64,000 nt of DNA from Luteimonas rhizosphaerae (lineage in GTDB: Bacteria > Pseudomonadota > Gammaproteobacteria > Xanthomonadales > Xanthomonadaceae), in assembly GCF_002849595.1 (NCBI RefSeq), contig NZ_NRQR01000026.1:1-64000 (forward strand), in the 5' to 3' direction. Below the pieces are notes generated by a model. The model worked only from the letters and a program-made list of their open reading frames with translations, did not search any database and was not told where the DNA came from. This document shows positions 16,774 to 25,015 of this stretch, in pieces; position 1 is the first letter of the stretch; the number at the start of each line of letters is the position of its first letter. A program made the position numbers and the translations under genes.

Positions 16774-19700
16774 TCAGGCCGCCTGCACGATCCGCAGCGG
16801 ATTCGCCCATTCCTTGAGCAGCTCGGCCTCGCGGGCCTTCGCCGCGTGCAGGTGGGCCTCCTTGACGTGCCCGTAGCCGCGGATGTGTTCCGGCACGCTG
16901 GCGATCTCGGCCGCGAGGTCGACGTTGCCGCCGTCGAGCCCGTCGAGCAGGCCGCCGACGGTCGCCTCGTACTCGTTGATCAGGCGGCGCTCCATCTTCC
17001 GCTCCTCGGTATAGCCGAAGACGTCGAAGGTGCCGCCACGCAGGAACCTCAGCTTCGCCAGCAGGCCGAAGGCCTTGAACATCCACGGGCCGTATTCGCG
17101 CTTGACCAGCTCGCCCTTGGCGTTCTTCTTCGCCAGCAACGGCGGCGCGAGATGGAAGCGCACGGTGTAGTCGCCCTCGAACTGCTGCTCCAGCTTCCGC
17201 TTGAAATCGCCGCTGGTGTACAGGCGCGCGACTTCGTACTCGTCCTTGTACGCCATCAGCTTGAACAGGTAGCGCGCGGCGGCTTCCGACAGCGCGGTCG
17301 AACCCGGCGCTTTCGTCTGCTCGACGCCGCGCACGCGCGCGACGAAGTCGCTGTAGCGCTTCGCGTAGGCCGCGTCCTGGTAGTCGGTCAGGAAGGCGCT
17401 GCGGCGCGCGACCAGTTCGTCGAGCGAGCGCGACAGGCGCACGTCGTCGAGCGGCAGGAAGGCGACGTTGTCGCCGGCGCCGTGCGCGGGCACGTGGCGC
17501 AGGTCGGCCTCGTTGCGGGTCACGCGCGGCGCGGACGTCGCGCCCCATTCGCTGGTTTCCCACTCGCCCGGCGGCAGCACCGGCAACTCGTGGACCACGC
17601 GCTCGGCATCGGTCGGCGCATTGCGCACCAGGCCGGCCGCGGCACTGACCGCGTCGAAATCGACGACCGCCAGGCGCCCCCAGGCGAACGCGGTCTTGTT
17701 CATCTCGACCGCCGCGCCGTTGAGCTCGACCGCGCGCATGATCGCGTCGAACGAGATCGGCACGAGGCCGCGCTGCCAGGCATAGCCGAGGATGAAGAGA
17801 TTCGCCGCGATCGCATCGCCCATCAGCGCGGTCGCGAGCTGGGTCGCGTCGATCTGCAGCGGCGCCTTGCCGCCGAGCGCGTGCTGGATCGCGGCGACGA
17901 TGTCGGCCGCCGGGAACTGCATGTCCGGGCGCGTGGTGAACGTGCCGGGCATCGCCTCGTAGGTGTTGAGCACGACCTGCGAACGGTCGCCACGGATCTT
18001 CGACAGCGTCCAGTAGTCGTTGACGACGACCATGTCGCAGCCGAGCACGAGGTCCGCTTCGCCGGCGGCGATGCGCACCGCGTGGATGTCGGCCGGCGTC
18101 TTGGCGACGCGGATGTGCGTGGTCACCGCGCCGCCCTTCTGGGCGAGGCCCGTCTGGTCGAGCACGCTGGAGCCGCGGCCTTCGAGATGACCCGCCATGC
18201 CGAGCAGCGCGCCGATCGTCACGACGCCCGTGCCGCCGACGCCGGTGATCAGGATGTTCCAGGGCTGCGAGAGATCGCTGGCGAACGTGGGATGCGGCAG
18301 GTTGGCGAGCTTCTCGGCTGCCGAGACCTTCTTGCCCTTGCGCGGCGCACCGCCGTGCACCGTGACGAAGCTGGGGCAGAAGCCTTCGACGCAGGAGTAA
18401 TCCTTGTTGCAGTTGCTCTGATCGATCTCGCGCTTGCGGCCGAACTCGGTGTCCTTGGGCAGCACCGACACGCAGAACGACTTCTTGCCGCAGTCGCCGC
18501 AGCCTTCGCAGACCAGGGTGTTGACCATGACCCGCTTCTGCGGGTCGGCGATCTTGCCGCGCTTGCGGCGGCGGCGCTTCTCGGTCGCGCAGGTCTGGTC
18601 ATAGATCAGCACGCTGGTGCCCTTGACCTCGCGCAGCTGCTTCTGCACGGCGTCGAGGTCGCGGCGGTCGTGGAACTCCACGCCCGACGGGAACAGCTCG
18701 CGCTTGGACCACTTGCCGATGTCGTCGCTGACCAGCGCGATCACGTCGACACCTTCGCTGCGGACCTGGTGCGCGATCTGCGGCACGGTCAGCGTGCCGT
18801 CGACCGGCTGGCCGCCGGTCATCGCGACCGCGTCGTTGTAGAGGATCTTGTAGGTGATGTTGACGCCGGCCGCGACCGACTGGCGGATCGCCAGCGAACC
18901 GCTGTGGAAATAGGTGCCGTCGCCGAGGTTCTGGAACACGTGCGGCGTCTCGGTGAACGCCGACTGGCCGCACCAGGTGACGCCTTCGCCGCCCATCTGG
19001 GTGAAGGTGTCGGTGTCGCGGTCCATCCACGTGACCATGTAATGGCAGCCGATGCCGGCGAGCGCGCGCGAGCCTTCGGGCACCTTGGTCGAGGTGTTGT
19101 GCGGGCAGCCCGAGCAGTAGTGCGGCACGCGCGGGAACTGCGCGCGGGGCAGGGCGAGTTCGCCCTCCTTTGCCTCCATCCACTGCAGCACGTCGTGCAT
19201 CTTCTGCCGCTCGCTCCCCTCGTCGGGCAGGTAGCGCAGGATACGGCGGGCGATGACGCCGGCGATGGTCGCGGGCGTGAGTTCGCCGGTGCTCGGCAGG
19301 ATCCACGCGCCGCTCTCGTCGTACTTGCCGACGATGCTCGGACGCTCGCCTTCGAAGTTGTAGAACAGTTCCTTCATCTGGCCTTCGATGAAGCCGTGCT
19401 TCTCCTCGACGACGAGGATGTCCTGCAGCCCGCGCGCGAAGCTGCGGATGCCGACCGGCTCCAGCGGCCAGGTCATGCCGACCTTGTAGACGCGGATGCC
19501 GAGCGCGCGGCACGCGGCTTCGTCGAGGCCGAGATACTCGAGCGCGGTCAGCACGTCGAGATAGCTCTTGCCGGTGGTGACGATGCCGAAGCGCGCGTCG
19601 GGCGTGTCCAGCACCATGCGGTCGATGCGGTTCGCGCGTGCGAACGCCTGCGCGGCCTTGACCGCATAGCGGTGCAGGCGCATCTCCTGGTCCATCGGCG

Positions 19701-20481
19701 GATCCGGCCAGCGGATGTTGAGGCCACCCGACGGCATCTCGAAATCATCAGGCGTGACGATCTCCAGCGCGAACGGGTTCACGTCGACCGACATCGACGA
19801 TTCCACCGTTTCGGCGATCGTCTTGAAGCCGACCCAGCGGCCGGTGTAGCGCGACATCGCCCAGCCGACCAGGCCCATGTCGAGGATGTCCTGCACGCCT
19901 GCCGGGTTGAGGATCGGCATCATCGCGCTGGTGAATTCGCCTTCGCTGCCGTGCGGCAGGGTCGAGCTGCGGCACGCATGGTCGTCGGCCGCCAGCGCCA
20001 GCACGCCGCCGTGCCGGCCGGTACCCGCGGCATTGCCGTGCTTGAACACGTCGCCGCAGCGGTCCACGCCCGGGCCCTTGCCGTACCACATGGCATAGAC
20101 GCCATCGACGTTCGCGCCGGGGAACAGGTTGGTCTGCTGCGTGCCCCAGACCATCGTCGCGCCGAGGTCCTCGTTGAGGCCGGGCTGGAACTTCACGTTG
20201 GCCTCGGCGAGGTACTTCTTCGCGCGCCACAGCTCCAGGTCGAAGCCGCCGAGCGGCGAGCCGCGATAGCCGGAGATGAAGCCGCCCGTATTCAGGCCGG
20301 CGGCCGCGTCGCGCAGGCGCTGCATCAGCGGCAGCCGCACCAGGGCCTGCACGCCGGACAGGTAGATGCGTCCCTCGGTCCGCGTGTACTTGTGGTCGAG
20401 CGTGTAGTCGGTATCGAGCACGCCGTTGGTCAGACCGGTATCGGCCGAGGCGGGCGAGGAGAGTTCGGCGGTGCTGGTCAT
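16774..20481 (-). CDS. Indolepyruvate ferredoxin oxidoreductase family protein (fused)
   Basis: A 1235-residue fused 2-oxoacid:ferredoxin oxidoreductase of the indolepyruvate type, which oxidatively decarboxylates aryl or branched 2-oxoacids to acyl-CoA. Order: N-terminal pyrimidine-binding domain (SGYRGSPLGGFDLELW), a ThDP-binding domain (HYCSGCPHNTSTKVPEGS), a 4Fe-4S segment near 630-700 (CEGCGDC..C and CNKDYSCVEGFCPSF), then the gamma domain (ITGVGGTGVVTIGALLGMAG), and a C-terminal helical DUF6537-like part. The start is ATG 20481; the open upstream frame is rejected because its translation is low-complexity. The single-polypeptide form is usual in proteobacteria and it stands alone. Confidence 0.93.
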   Translation of the reverse strand: MTSTAELSSPASADTGLTNGVLDTDYTLDHKYTRTEGRIYLSGVQALVRLPLMQRLRDAAAGLNTGGFISGYRGSPLGGFDLELWRAKKYLAEANVKFQPGLNEDLGATMVWGTQQTNLFPGANVDGVYAMWYGKGPGVDRCGDVFKHGNAAGTGRHGGVLALAADDHACRSSTLPHGSEGEFTSAMMPILNPAGVQDILDMGLVGWAMSRYTGRWVGFKTIAETVESSMSVDVNPFALEIVTPDDFEMPSGGLNIRWPDPPMDQEMRLHRYAVKAAQAFARANRIDRMVLDTPDARFGIVTTGKSYLDVLTALEYLGLDEAACRALGIRVYKVGMTWPLEPVGIRSFARGLQDILVVEEKHGFIEGQMKELFYNFEGERPSIVGKYDESGAWILPSTGELTPATIAGVIARRILRYLPDEGSERQKMHDVLQWMEAKEGELALPRAQFPRVPHYCSGCPHNTSTKVPEGSRALAGIGCHYMVTWMDRDTDTFTQMGGEGVTWCGQSAFTETPHVFQNLGDGTYFHSGSLAIRQSVAAGVNITYKILYNDAVAMTGGQPVDGTLTVPQIAHQVRSEGVDVIALVSDDIGKWSKRELFPSGVEFHDRRDLDAVQKQLREVKGTSVLIYDQTCATEKRRRRKRGKIADPQKRVMVNTLVCEGCGDCGKKSFCVSVLPKDTEFGRKREIDQSNCNKDYSCVEGFCPSFVTVHGGAPRKGKKVSAAEKLANLPHPTFASDLSQPWNILITGVGGTGVVTIGALLGMAGHLEGRGSSVLDQTGLAQKGGAVTTHIRVAKTPADIHAVRIAAGEADLVLGCDMVVVNDYWTLSKIRGDRSQVVLNTYEAMPGTFTTRPDMQFPAADIVAAIQHALGGKAPLQIDATQLATALMGDAIAANLFILGYAWQRGLVPISFDAIMRAVELNGAAVEMNKTAFAWGRLAVVDFDAVSAAAGLVRNAPTDAERVVHELPVLPPGEWETSEWGATSAPRVTRNEADLRHVPAHGAGDNVAFLPLDDVRLSRSLDELVARRSAFLTDYQDAAYAKRYSDFVARVRGVEQTKAPGSTALSEAAARYLFKLMAYKDEYEVARLYTSGDFKRKLEQQFEGDYTVRFHLAPPLLAKKNAKGELVKREYGPWMFKAFGLLAKLRFLRGGTFDVFGYTEERKMERRLINEYEATVGGLLDGLDGGNVDLAAEIASVPEHIRGYGHVKEAHLHAAKAREAELLKEWANPLRIVQAA

Positions 20482-20739
20482 GGCGTCGGGCTCTGGCTTG
20501 CGACCGGGCGGTCGCTGGCGGGCCCCGGCACAGAGGGGCCGGAGCGCGGAAACGGGGGAAACGGCCGAAAATTGTAGCAGTGGCCCTCGCATCGCCCGCG
20601 GCGCGCCTGCACGGCCGGCCGCGCGGCGCCCGGTCCGGGGCCAGCGCACAGGTGCCCCGGACCGTGACCGGCGTCCCGGAATGCGCGCGACCGGGTGCCC
20701 TTAGAATGGGCCGGGGCTTTTTCGATAGCAGGGGACAAC

Positions 20740-21375
20740 ATGAAGTACTTCCGACACGGCATCGTTGCGATGCTGTTGGCCAGCGCGTCCGCGGTCGGCG
20801 CACAGACACTGCCGGCGCCGGCCGAATTCTATTTCGACACCGACGAGCGCGTCGCCGCGCCGATCGTTGCGATCGAAGGCGACGACGAGGCCACCTACGC
20901 GAAGCTGCGCACGGCGATCGAGCGCAACGCCCGCAACGCCGACCAGGCCACGGCCCAGCTGGCGCACGTGCTGATGCGTACCGGCCGCACCGACACCGGC
21001 CGCGCGCTGTACGACCAGCTGCTCGGCGCACTGGCGCCGCGTTCGCCGTTGCGTGCGTCGGTGCACTGGAACTACGGCTGGGACCTGTCGCGCAACGGGG
21101 ATGCCGAAGCGGCGCTGGCGCAGTGGCTGCAGTCGCTCGACGGTCGCCTGGTCAAACCATCGTGGGTGCCGCCGACGCTGGCGTTCGCGCTGTGGCGCCT
21201 GGACCGCAAGCAGGACGCGGTGCGCTGGTACGCCGCCGCGGTGCGGACCGAACCGCAGCTGTGGAACGATCCGGCGCGGTTCGAATCGCTGCTGCCGGGC
21301 TGGCGCGACGACGAGCGTGCCGTGCTGGCCGAAGTGTTCGCCGCGTGGCAGGCGGATCCGACCGCCTGGCCCTGA
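20740..21375 (+). CDS. Periplasmic tetratricopeptide-like protein
   Basis: A 211-residue protein with a Sec signal peptide (MKYFRHGIVAMLLASASAVGA). The mature part is helical with TPR-like pairs: ATAQLAHVLMRTGRTDTGRALYDQLL, here seen as AHVLMRTGRTDTGRALYDQL, then VHWNYGWDLSRNGDAEAALAQWL, then LAFALWRLDRKQDAVRWY. No enzymatic motif is present. Similar small TPR proteins occur across Xanthomonadaceae with no known role. ATG 20740 follows AGGGGA. It converges on the ankyrin gene at 21545 across a hairpin. Confidence 0.78.
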   Translation: MKYFRHGIVAMLLASASAVGAQTLPAPAEFYFDTDERVAAPIVAIEGDDEATYAKLRTAIERNARNADQATAQLAHVLMRTGRTDTGRALYDQLLGALAPRSPLRASVHWNYGWDLSRNGDAEAALAQWLQSLDGRLVKPSWVPPTLAFALWRLDRKQDAVRWYAAAVRTEPQLWNDPARFESLLPGWRDDERAVLAEVFAAWQADPTAWP

Positions 21376-21393
21376 GCCGGTAGTCGGGACCAA

Positions 21394-21418
21394 CGCGCGA
21401 CGCCCGGTGCGTCGCGCG
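21394..21418. terminator. Hairpin between convergent genes
   Basis: A perfect 10-bp stem (CGCGCGACGC/GCGTCGCGCG) with loop CCGGT lies just after the TPR gene and facing the end of the lipase/ankyrin operon. No T-run; assigned from position and stem strength. Confidence 0.5.
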
Positions 21419-21544
21419 ACATGGGCGCGCGGAGATGCAGTCGCCGGGCGTCGCACGCCACGACACATCGTGAGTCTTTATCGGGGTCAGGCTGGCCGGC
21501 GCACCGGGCTGGCCGGCAGGTCCCGCCCGTCGACGCACGGAGCG

Positions 21545-22309
21545 TCAGTCGTTCCGCGCTTCGACCGGAATTCCGCGCTCGGTGAGCCAGGCGCGGACGG
21601 TCGCGCGATCGCGCTTGGCGTCGCCCGACAGCACCGCGTCCCGGGCCCGGAAGAACGACGGCTGGAACGTCACCCCGACACGGTCCTTCGCATTCGGATC
21701 GACGCCGGCCTCGAGCAGGCGCACGACCCAGTCGGTCGCATTGATCCGCGCGGCCTTGTGCAGCAGCGTGCCGCCGTGGGCATCGGCCGCATCGACGCGC
21801 GCGCCTGCATCGATCAGGCGCTGCATGTTGGCGTCGTTGCGCGCTTCGAGCGCGGCGTAGAGCGGGGTTTCGCCGTTCTTCGTATTCGGCGTGTCGGCAT
21901 CGGCCCCGCGTGCGAGCAGGGTCTCCAGCCACGCGCCATCGTCCTGCATCGCCGCGACGTGCACCGCGGTATTGCCGCTGTCGCTGCCTGACGCGGGGTC
22001 GGCGCCCGCATCGAGCAGGGTCTCGAACCCACGGCGGTCGCCCTGCAGGATCATCCGCTGCAGCAGCGGCGTGCCGTCGGCATTGGCGGCATTGGGATTG
22101 GCGCCGTCGGCGATCAGCCGTTTCGCCTCCGCGGCGTCACCGGCGCTGGCCGCCTGGGCCAGGCGGGCGGCGGCGGGATCGGCGAACTGGTCGGAACTCA
22201 TGGCAGGTCCTTGTCGGGCGCAGGCGCCACCGGTGGCGAGGAGCAGCACGGCGCAGGCCAAGGCGCGCCAGCGGTGCGAATGGGGGAACGGGGCAGCGGA
22301 ATCCATCAT
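21545..22309 (-). CDS. Ankyrin-repeat protein, lipoprotein-like (partner of lipase B)
   Basis: A 254-residue protein with an N-terminal export signal (ALACAVLLLATGGAC) that looks like a lipoprotein signal, although GGAC is an imperfect lipobox. About five ankyrin repeats follow (PLLQRMILQGDRRGFETLL, TAVHVAAMQDDGAWLETLL, TPLYAALEARNDANMQRLI, TLLHKAARINATDWVVRLL). The C-terminal block FQPSFFRARDAVL...VRAWLTERGIPVEA is clearly homologous to the end of the other ankyrin protein (24218-24958). It lies 139 nt downstream of lipase B. Start ATG 22309 is uncertain (22306 also possible; no good ribosome site). Export plus pairing with a lipase suggests immunity or chaperone function, by inference. Confidence 0.82.
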   Translation of the reverse strand: MMDSAAPFPHSHRWRALACAVLLLATGGACARQGPAMSSDQFADPAAARLAQAASAGDAAEAKRLIADGANPNAANADGTPLLQRMILQGDRRGFETLLDAGADPASGSDSGNTAVHVAAMQDDGAWLETLLARGADADTPNTKNGETPLYAALEARNDANMQRLIDAGARVDAADAHGGTLLHKAARINATDWVVRLLEAGVDPNAKDRVGVTFQPSFFRARDAVLSGDAKRDRATVRAWLTERGIPVEARND

Positions 22310-22448
22310 GGTGTCGGCCCGGAAACGGCACAAGGCGACAGGCTAGCGCGCATCGCGCACGCCGGTCGTGAGCGCAGGGCGGCCTCGTGATGGACCGGTA
22401 CGGCCATCAGCGAAGCGCGCCGGCTGCACCAGACGCGGCACGCACCGA

Positions 22449-24110
22449 TCAGCGGAACCAGTTCATGGGGTTGGCCTTCTCGGCGACCCAGCTGGCGCCA
22501 TCGGACACCCGGTCGCCCACCCAGGCTGCGCCCTCGGTCGCCTTGTTGCCGGTCCACTGCGCGCCCTCGACGATCCTGCCGCCGGTCCAGGCCACGCCCT
22601 CGACCACCTTGTCGGTGGTCCACTGCGCACCCTCCCCGACCTTGTCGAGCGCCCAGCCTGCGCCGTCGCCGACCTTGTCCAGGCCCCACTGCGCACCATC
22701 GCCGACGGTATCGGCGACCGTGTCGACGCTGCGGCCGGTCCATTCGACGCCACTCGCCACCGCGTCGAACGGGGCGTCGAAGCCGACCCGGTCGCCCACA
22801 TCGCGCAGGACGCTGCCACCGAAGTTGGCGACGTTCTCGACCACGTCGCCGGCGGTGCCGACCGTGTTGGAGACGACGTCGCCGCCCAGCCCGACCACGC
22901 CATCGACGACATCGCCGGCGATGCCAAGCGTGCCGGCGACGTAATCGCCATTCGCGTAATCCCGGGTGACGTGGTCCGAGATGCCGTCAACGGCCCCGGT
23001 GACCGTGGCGCGCCCGTCGTTGAACAGGCTGACGCCGCCGTTGACGAGGCTGCCCAGCTGGTTGAGGTTGTGCTCGCCGATGTTCTCGACGGTACTCAGG
23101 GTGAAGCCCAGGCCGGTGCCGGACCGGTCGGTCGGTGCGTGCGCGGTGTTCTCGCGCAAGGCTTCGACATAGGAGGGGTGATCGGCGCCACCGCCGTGCA
23201 GCGCGGCCAGATCGAAGCGACCCACATCGGCCGGCGGATCGATCCGCAGCTCGTGGCCCACGGCATCCGGCGGCGAGACCGACACGATGGGCAGGATCGG
23301 CAGATCCTGCTGGGCGGCGGTCAGCGGGTCGCCGTCGACGACGTAACGCCGGATCTGGCCGCTGTCGGCGAGGTCGCCGCGCGCGCCGTTGGGGTTGAAG
23401 CCCAGCGTCGCCAGGGTCTGGTTGCTGAGGCCCGACGCGTTGAACGTGACGCCCGGCGCGCCACTGGCCAGCATCGCCGCCGAGGCGAGGCCGCCGCCCA
23501 GCGAATGGCCGGTGATCGCGACGTTGCCGTCGCCGAAGGTGTCCATCGCCAGATTGGCCAGCTCCATGGCCTGCGAGTACTGCGCGGTGTCCATGCCGAT
23601 GCCCTGGCCGCCGTTTGCGCGCGAGTCGCCGCCCGGGCCGGTCAGGCCCCAGTTGTCGGTGCCGCGGTACGCGACCACGTACTGGCCTTCGGCATTCTGG
23701 AAGATCGCCGCATCGAAGCCGGTCTCGGCATCGTGCAGCTGGTCGGCCGAAATCGGGATCGCATTGCCCTGCGCATCGATCAGATGGCTGCCGTCCTCGC
23801 TCGGCGTCAGGCGGTTCCAGCCCGCAGCCTGCAGCTCGGCTTCGGCCGCGGTGCCGGTGACGCCGTCCGCATCGGCCAGCGTGTAGCTGTCGTTGGCCAT
23901 CAGCGAGAAGTGCAGGTCGCGCTCCGGCTGCGGCGTCGTGCCCTGGACCGAATCGGCGAAGCTGCCGTCGCCGCGCGGCCAGCCCGCGCTGGTGTCGACG
24001 GGCGTCATCGGTGACGTGGTCGTGGCCGCCGTCCGCAGCAGCGGATCGAGCGCGGTGTCGCGGTAGGCGTCGACCGGGATGCTGTTGCCGGAAACCGGGG
24101 AAAGGCTCAT
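22449..24110 (-). CDS. Lipase class 3-like protein with C-terminal undecad repeats (lipase B)
   Basis: A 553-residue protein without a signal peptide. The alpha/beta-hydrolase core runs from about 75 to 310: YVVAYRGTDNWG, then the nucleophile elbow ITGHSLGGGLAS with Ser203. Candidate acid residues are Asp259 or Asp261 in VDGDPLT, and the likely base is His286 in AVGHEL. From about 395 to the end the protein is built of 11-residue units: four of GxxGDVVxxV type, then nine Trp-containing units (for example LDKVGDGAGWA, TDKVVEGVAWT), ending NPMNWFR. Such undecads form amphipathic helices in lipid-binding proteins. The protein is homologous to lipase A. Phospholipase activity is likely but unproven. 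ATG 24110 is preceded by GAAGG and the shared element. Confidence 0.85.
   Translation of the reverse strand: MSLSPVSGNSIPVDAYRDTALDPLLRTAATTTSPMTPVDTSAGWPRGDGSFADSVQGTTPQPERDLHFSLMANDSYTLADADGVTGTAAEAELQAAGWNRLTPSEDGSHLIDAQGNAIPISADQLHDAETGFDAAIFQNAEGQYVVAYRGTDNWGLTGPGGDSRANGGQGIGMDTAQYSQAMELANLAMDTFGDGNVAITGHSLGGGLASAAMLASGAPGVTFNASGLSNQTLATLGFNPNGARGDLADSGQIRRYVVDGDPLTAAQQDLPILPIVSVSPPDAVGHELRIDPPADVGRFDLAALHGGGADHPSYVEALRENTAHAPTDRSGTGLGFTLSTVENIGEHNLNQLGSLVNGGVSLFNDGRATVTGAVDGISDHVTRDYANGDYVAGTLGIAGDVVDGVVGLGGDVVSNTVGTAGDVVENVANFGGSVLRDVGDRVGFDAPFDAVASGVEWTGRSVDTVADTVGDGAQWGLDKVGDGAGWALDKVGEGAQWTTDKVVEGVAWTGGRIVEGAQWTGNKATEGAAWVGDRVSDGASWVAEKANPMNWFR
22452..22748 (-). repeat. Nine tandem 33-bp coding repeats in lipase B
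   Basis: The last 99 codons of lipase B fall into nine 11-codon units in perfect register, each with Trp at the same position in nearly all copies and mostly Gly-Asp/Glu-Lys around it (VGDGAQW, VGDGAGW, VGEGAQW, VVEGVAW, IVEGAQW, ATEGAAW, VSDGASW). The DNA copies are diverged, so the register is kept by selection on the protein. Confidence 0.85.
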
Positions 24111-24166
24111 GACGCGGACCTTCGAAACGTCGGATGCGTCGACCTTAAGGCGCCGCGCGCCGTGGA

Positions 24167-24190
24167 ACAGCTGGTGCCGACCCTAGGTCG
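24167..24190 (-). promoter_or_regulatory. Shared upstream element, copy 3 (lipase B)
   Basis: On the coding strand the core is CCTAGGGTC followed by GGCACCAGCTGT, matching copy 2 at 23 of 24 positions. The core ends 68 nt before the lipase B ATG. It lies in the gap after the first ankyrin gene, so the second cassette probably has its own promoter. Confidence 0.6.
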
Positions 24191-24217
24191 CCGGACGGCG
24201 TGGCCGTTCGCCGCGGC

Positions 24218-24958
24218 TCAGGCGCCGGGCGTGCCCGCTTCCAGCGGCACGTCGTGGGCCCGCAGCCAGGCGATGACGGCCGTGCGCTCGGTGCGGGCAC
24301 GGTCGTTGAGCACGTTGTCGGGCACGCGGAAGTAATACGGCTGGAAGCTCGCGTCCTGGGCGTTCTTCGCCTGCGGATTCGCGCCCGCCTGCAGCAGCGC
24401 CAGCACGTGGCTGCCGGCGTTGACCATCGCGGCGCGGTGCAGCGGCGTGTTGCCGGTGCGGTCGGCGAGGTCGGGATCGGCGCCGGCGGCGAGCAGGCGG
24501 TGGAACTGCGGCGCGGTGCGGGGTCCGACGGCCTGGGCCAGCGGCGTCTCGCCGGTCCCCGCGTGGCGGGCATCGGGATCGCCGCGATGCGCGAGCAGCA
24601 GGTCGAGAAACGCGGGGTCGTCGACCAGCGCCGCGGTGTGCATCGCGGTGCTGCCGCCGTAGCCGGGCACGTTGGGGTTGGCGCCCGCCTGCAGCAGCGT
24701 TTCGAGCGCCGCGGGGCTGCCCTTGAGGATGGCGTGCTGCAGTAGCGTGAGGTCGCCTTCGCCGCGGGCGTCGGCGTTGCCGCCTTCGGTCAGCAGCGTG
24801 CGGACGACATAGGCATCGTCGCGCTCGACCGCGTCGGCGAGGCGCGCGGTGTCGGCGTTGGTGAACGGTCCAGGCGACATGGAACTCCCGTGGCAGGATG
24901 CGCAGGCGATGGCCAGGGCCGAGGCCAGCAGGACGGACAGCGGCGTGGGCGCGCTCAT
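24218..24958 (-). CDS. Ankyrin-repeat protein, exported (partner of lipase A)
   Basis: A 246-residue protein: an export signal (MSAPTPLSVLLASALAIACASC) with a lipobox-like end, then about five ankyrin repeats (LTLLQHAILKGSPAALETLL, TAMHTAALVDDPAFLDLLL, TPLAQAVGPRTAPQFHRLL, TPLHRAAMVNAGSHVLALL). The C-terminus FQPYYFRVPDNVL...AVIAWLRAHDVPLEA is shared with the ankyrin protein at 21545, showing duplication of the whole cassette. ATG 24958 lies 57 nt after the lipase A stop, consistent with co-transcription. Lipase/exported-ankyrin pairing recalls toxin/immunity gene pairs, but binding is not demonstrated. Confidence 0.82.
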   Translation of the reverse strand: MSAPTPLSVLLASALAIACASCHGSSMSPGPFTNADTARLADAVERDDAYVVRTLLTEGGNADARGEGDLTLLQHAILKGSPAALETLLQAGANPNVPGYGGSTAMHTAALVDDPAFLDLLLAHRGDPDARHAGTGETPLAQAVGPRTAPQFHRLLAAGADPDLADRTGNTPLHRAAMVNAGSHVLALLQAGANPQAKNAQDASFQPYYFRVPDNVLNDRARTERTAVIAWLRAHDVPLEAGTPGA

Positions 24959-25015
24959 CGCCGGATCATGGCACGCATCGCGGCAGGCCCCTCAGGCGCG
25001 CCATGCCGCCGCGGC

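Noticed and set aside
16846..20577. A 1243-codon open frame on + opposite the indolepyruvate oxidoreductase gene
   Set aside because: Its translation is Arg/Asp/His/Val-rich with no motif, while the minus strand encodes a full recognised enzyme. Long antisense frames are a normal effect of about 70% GC with biased third positions.
22368..24014. A 548-codon frame on + opposite lipase B
   Set aside because: It mirrors the repeats of lipase B and has no recognisable features; lipase B has catalytic motifs and a shared promoter element.
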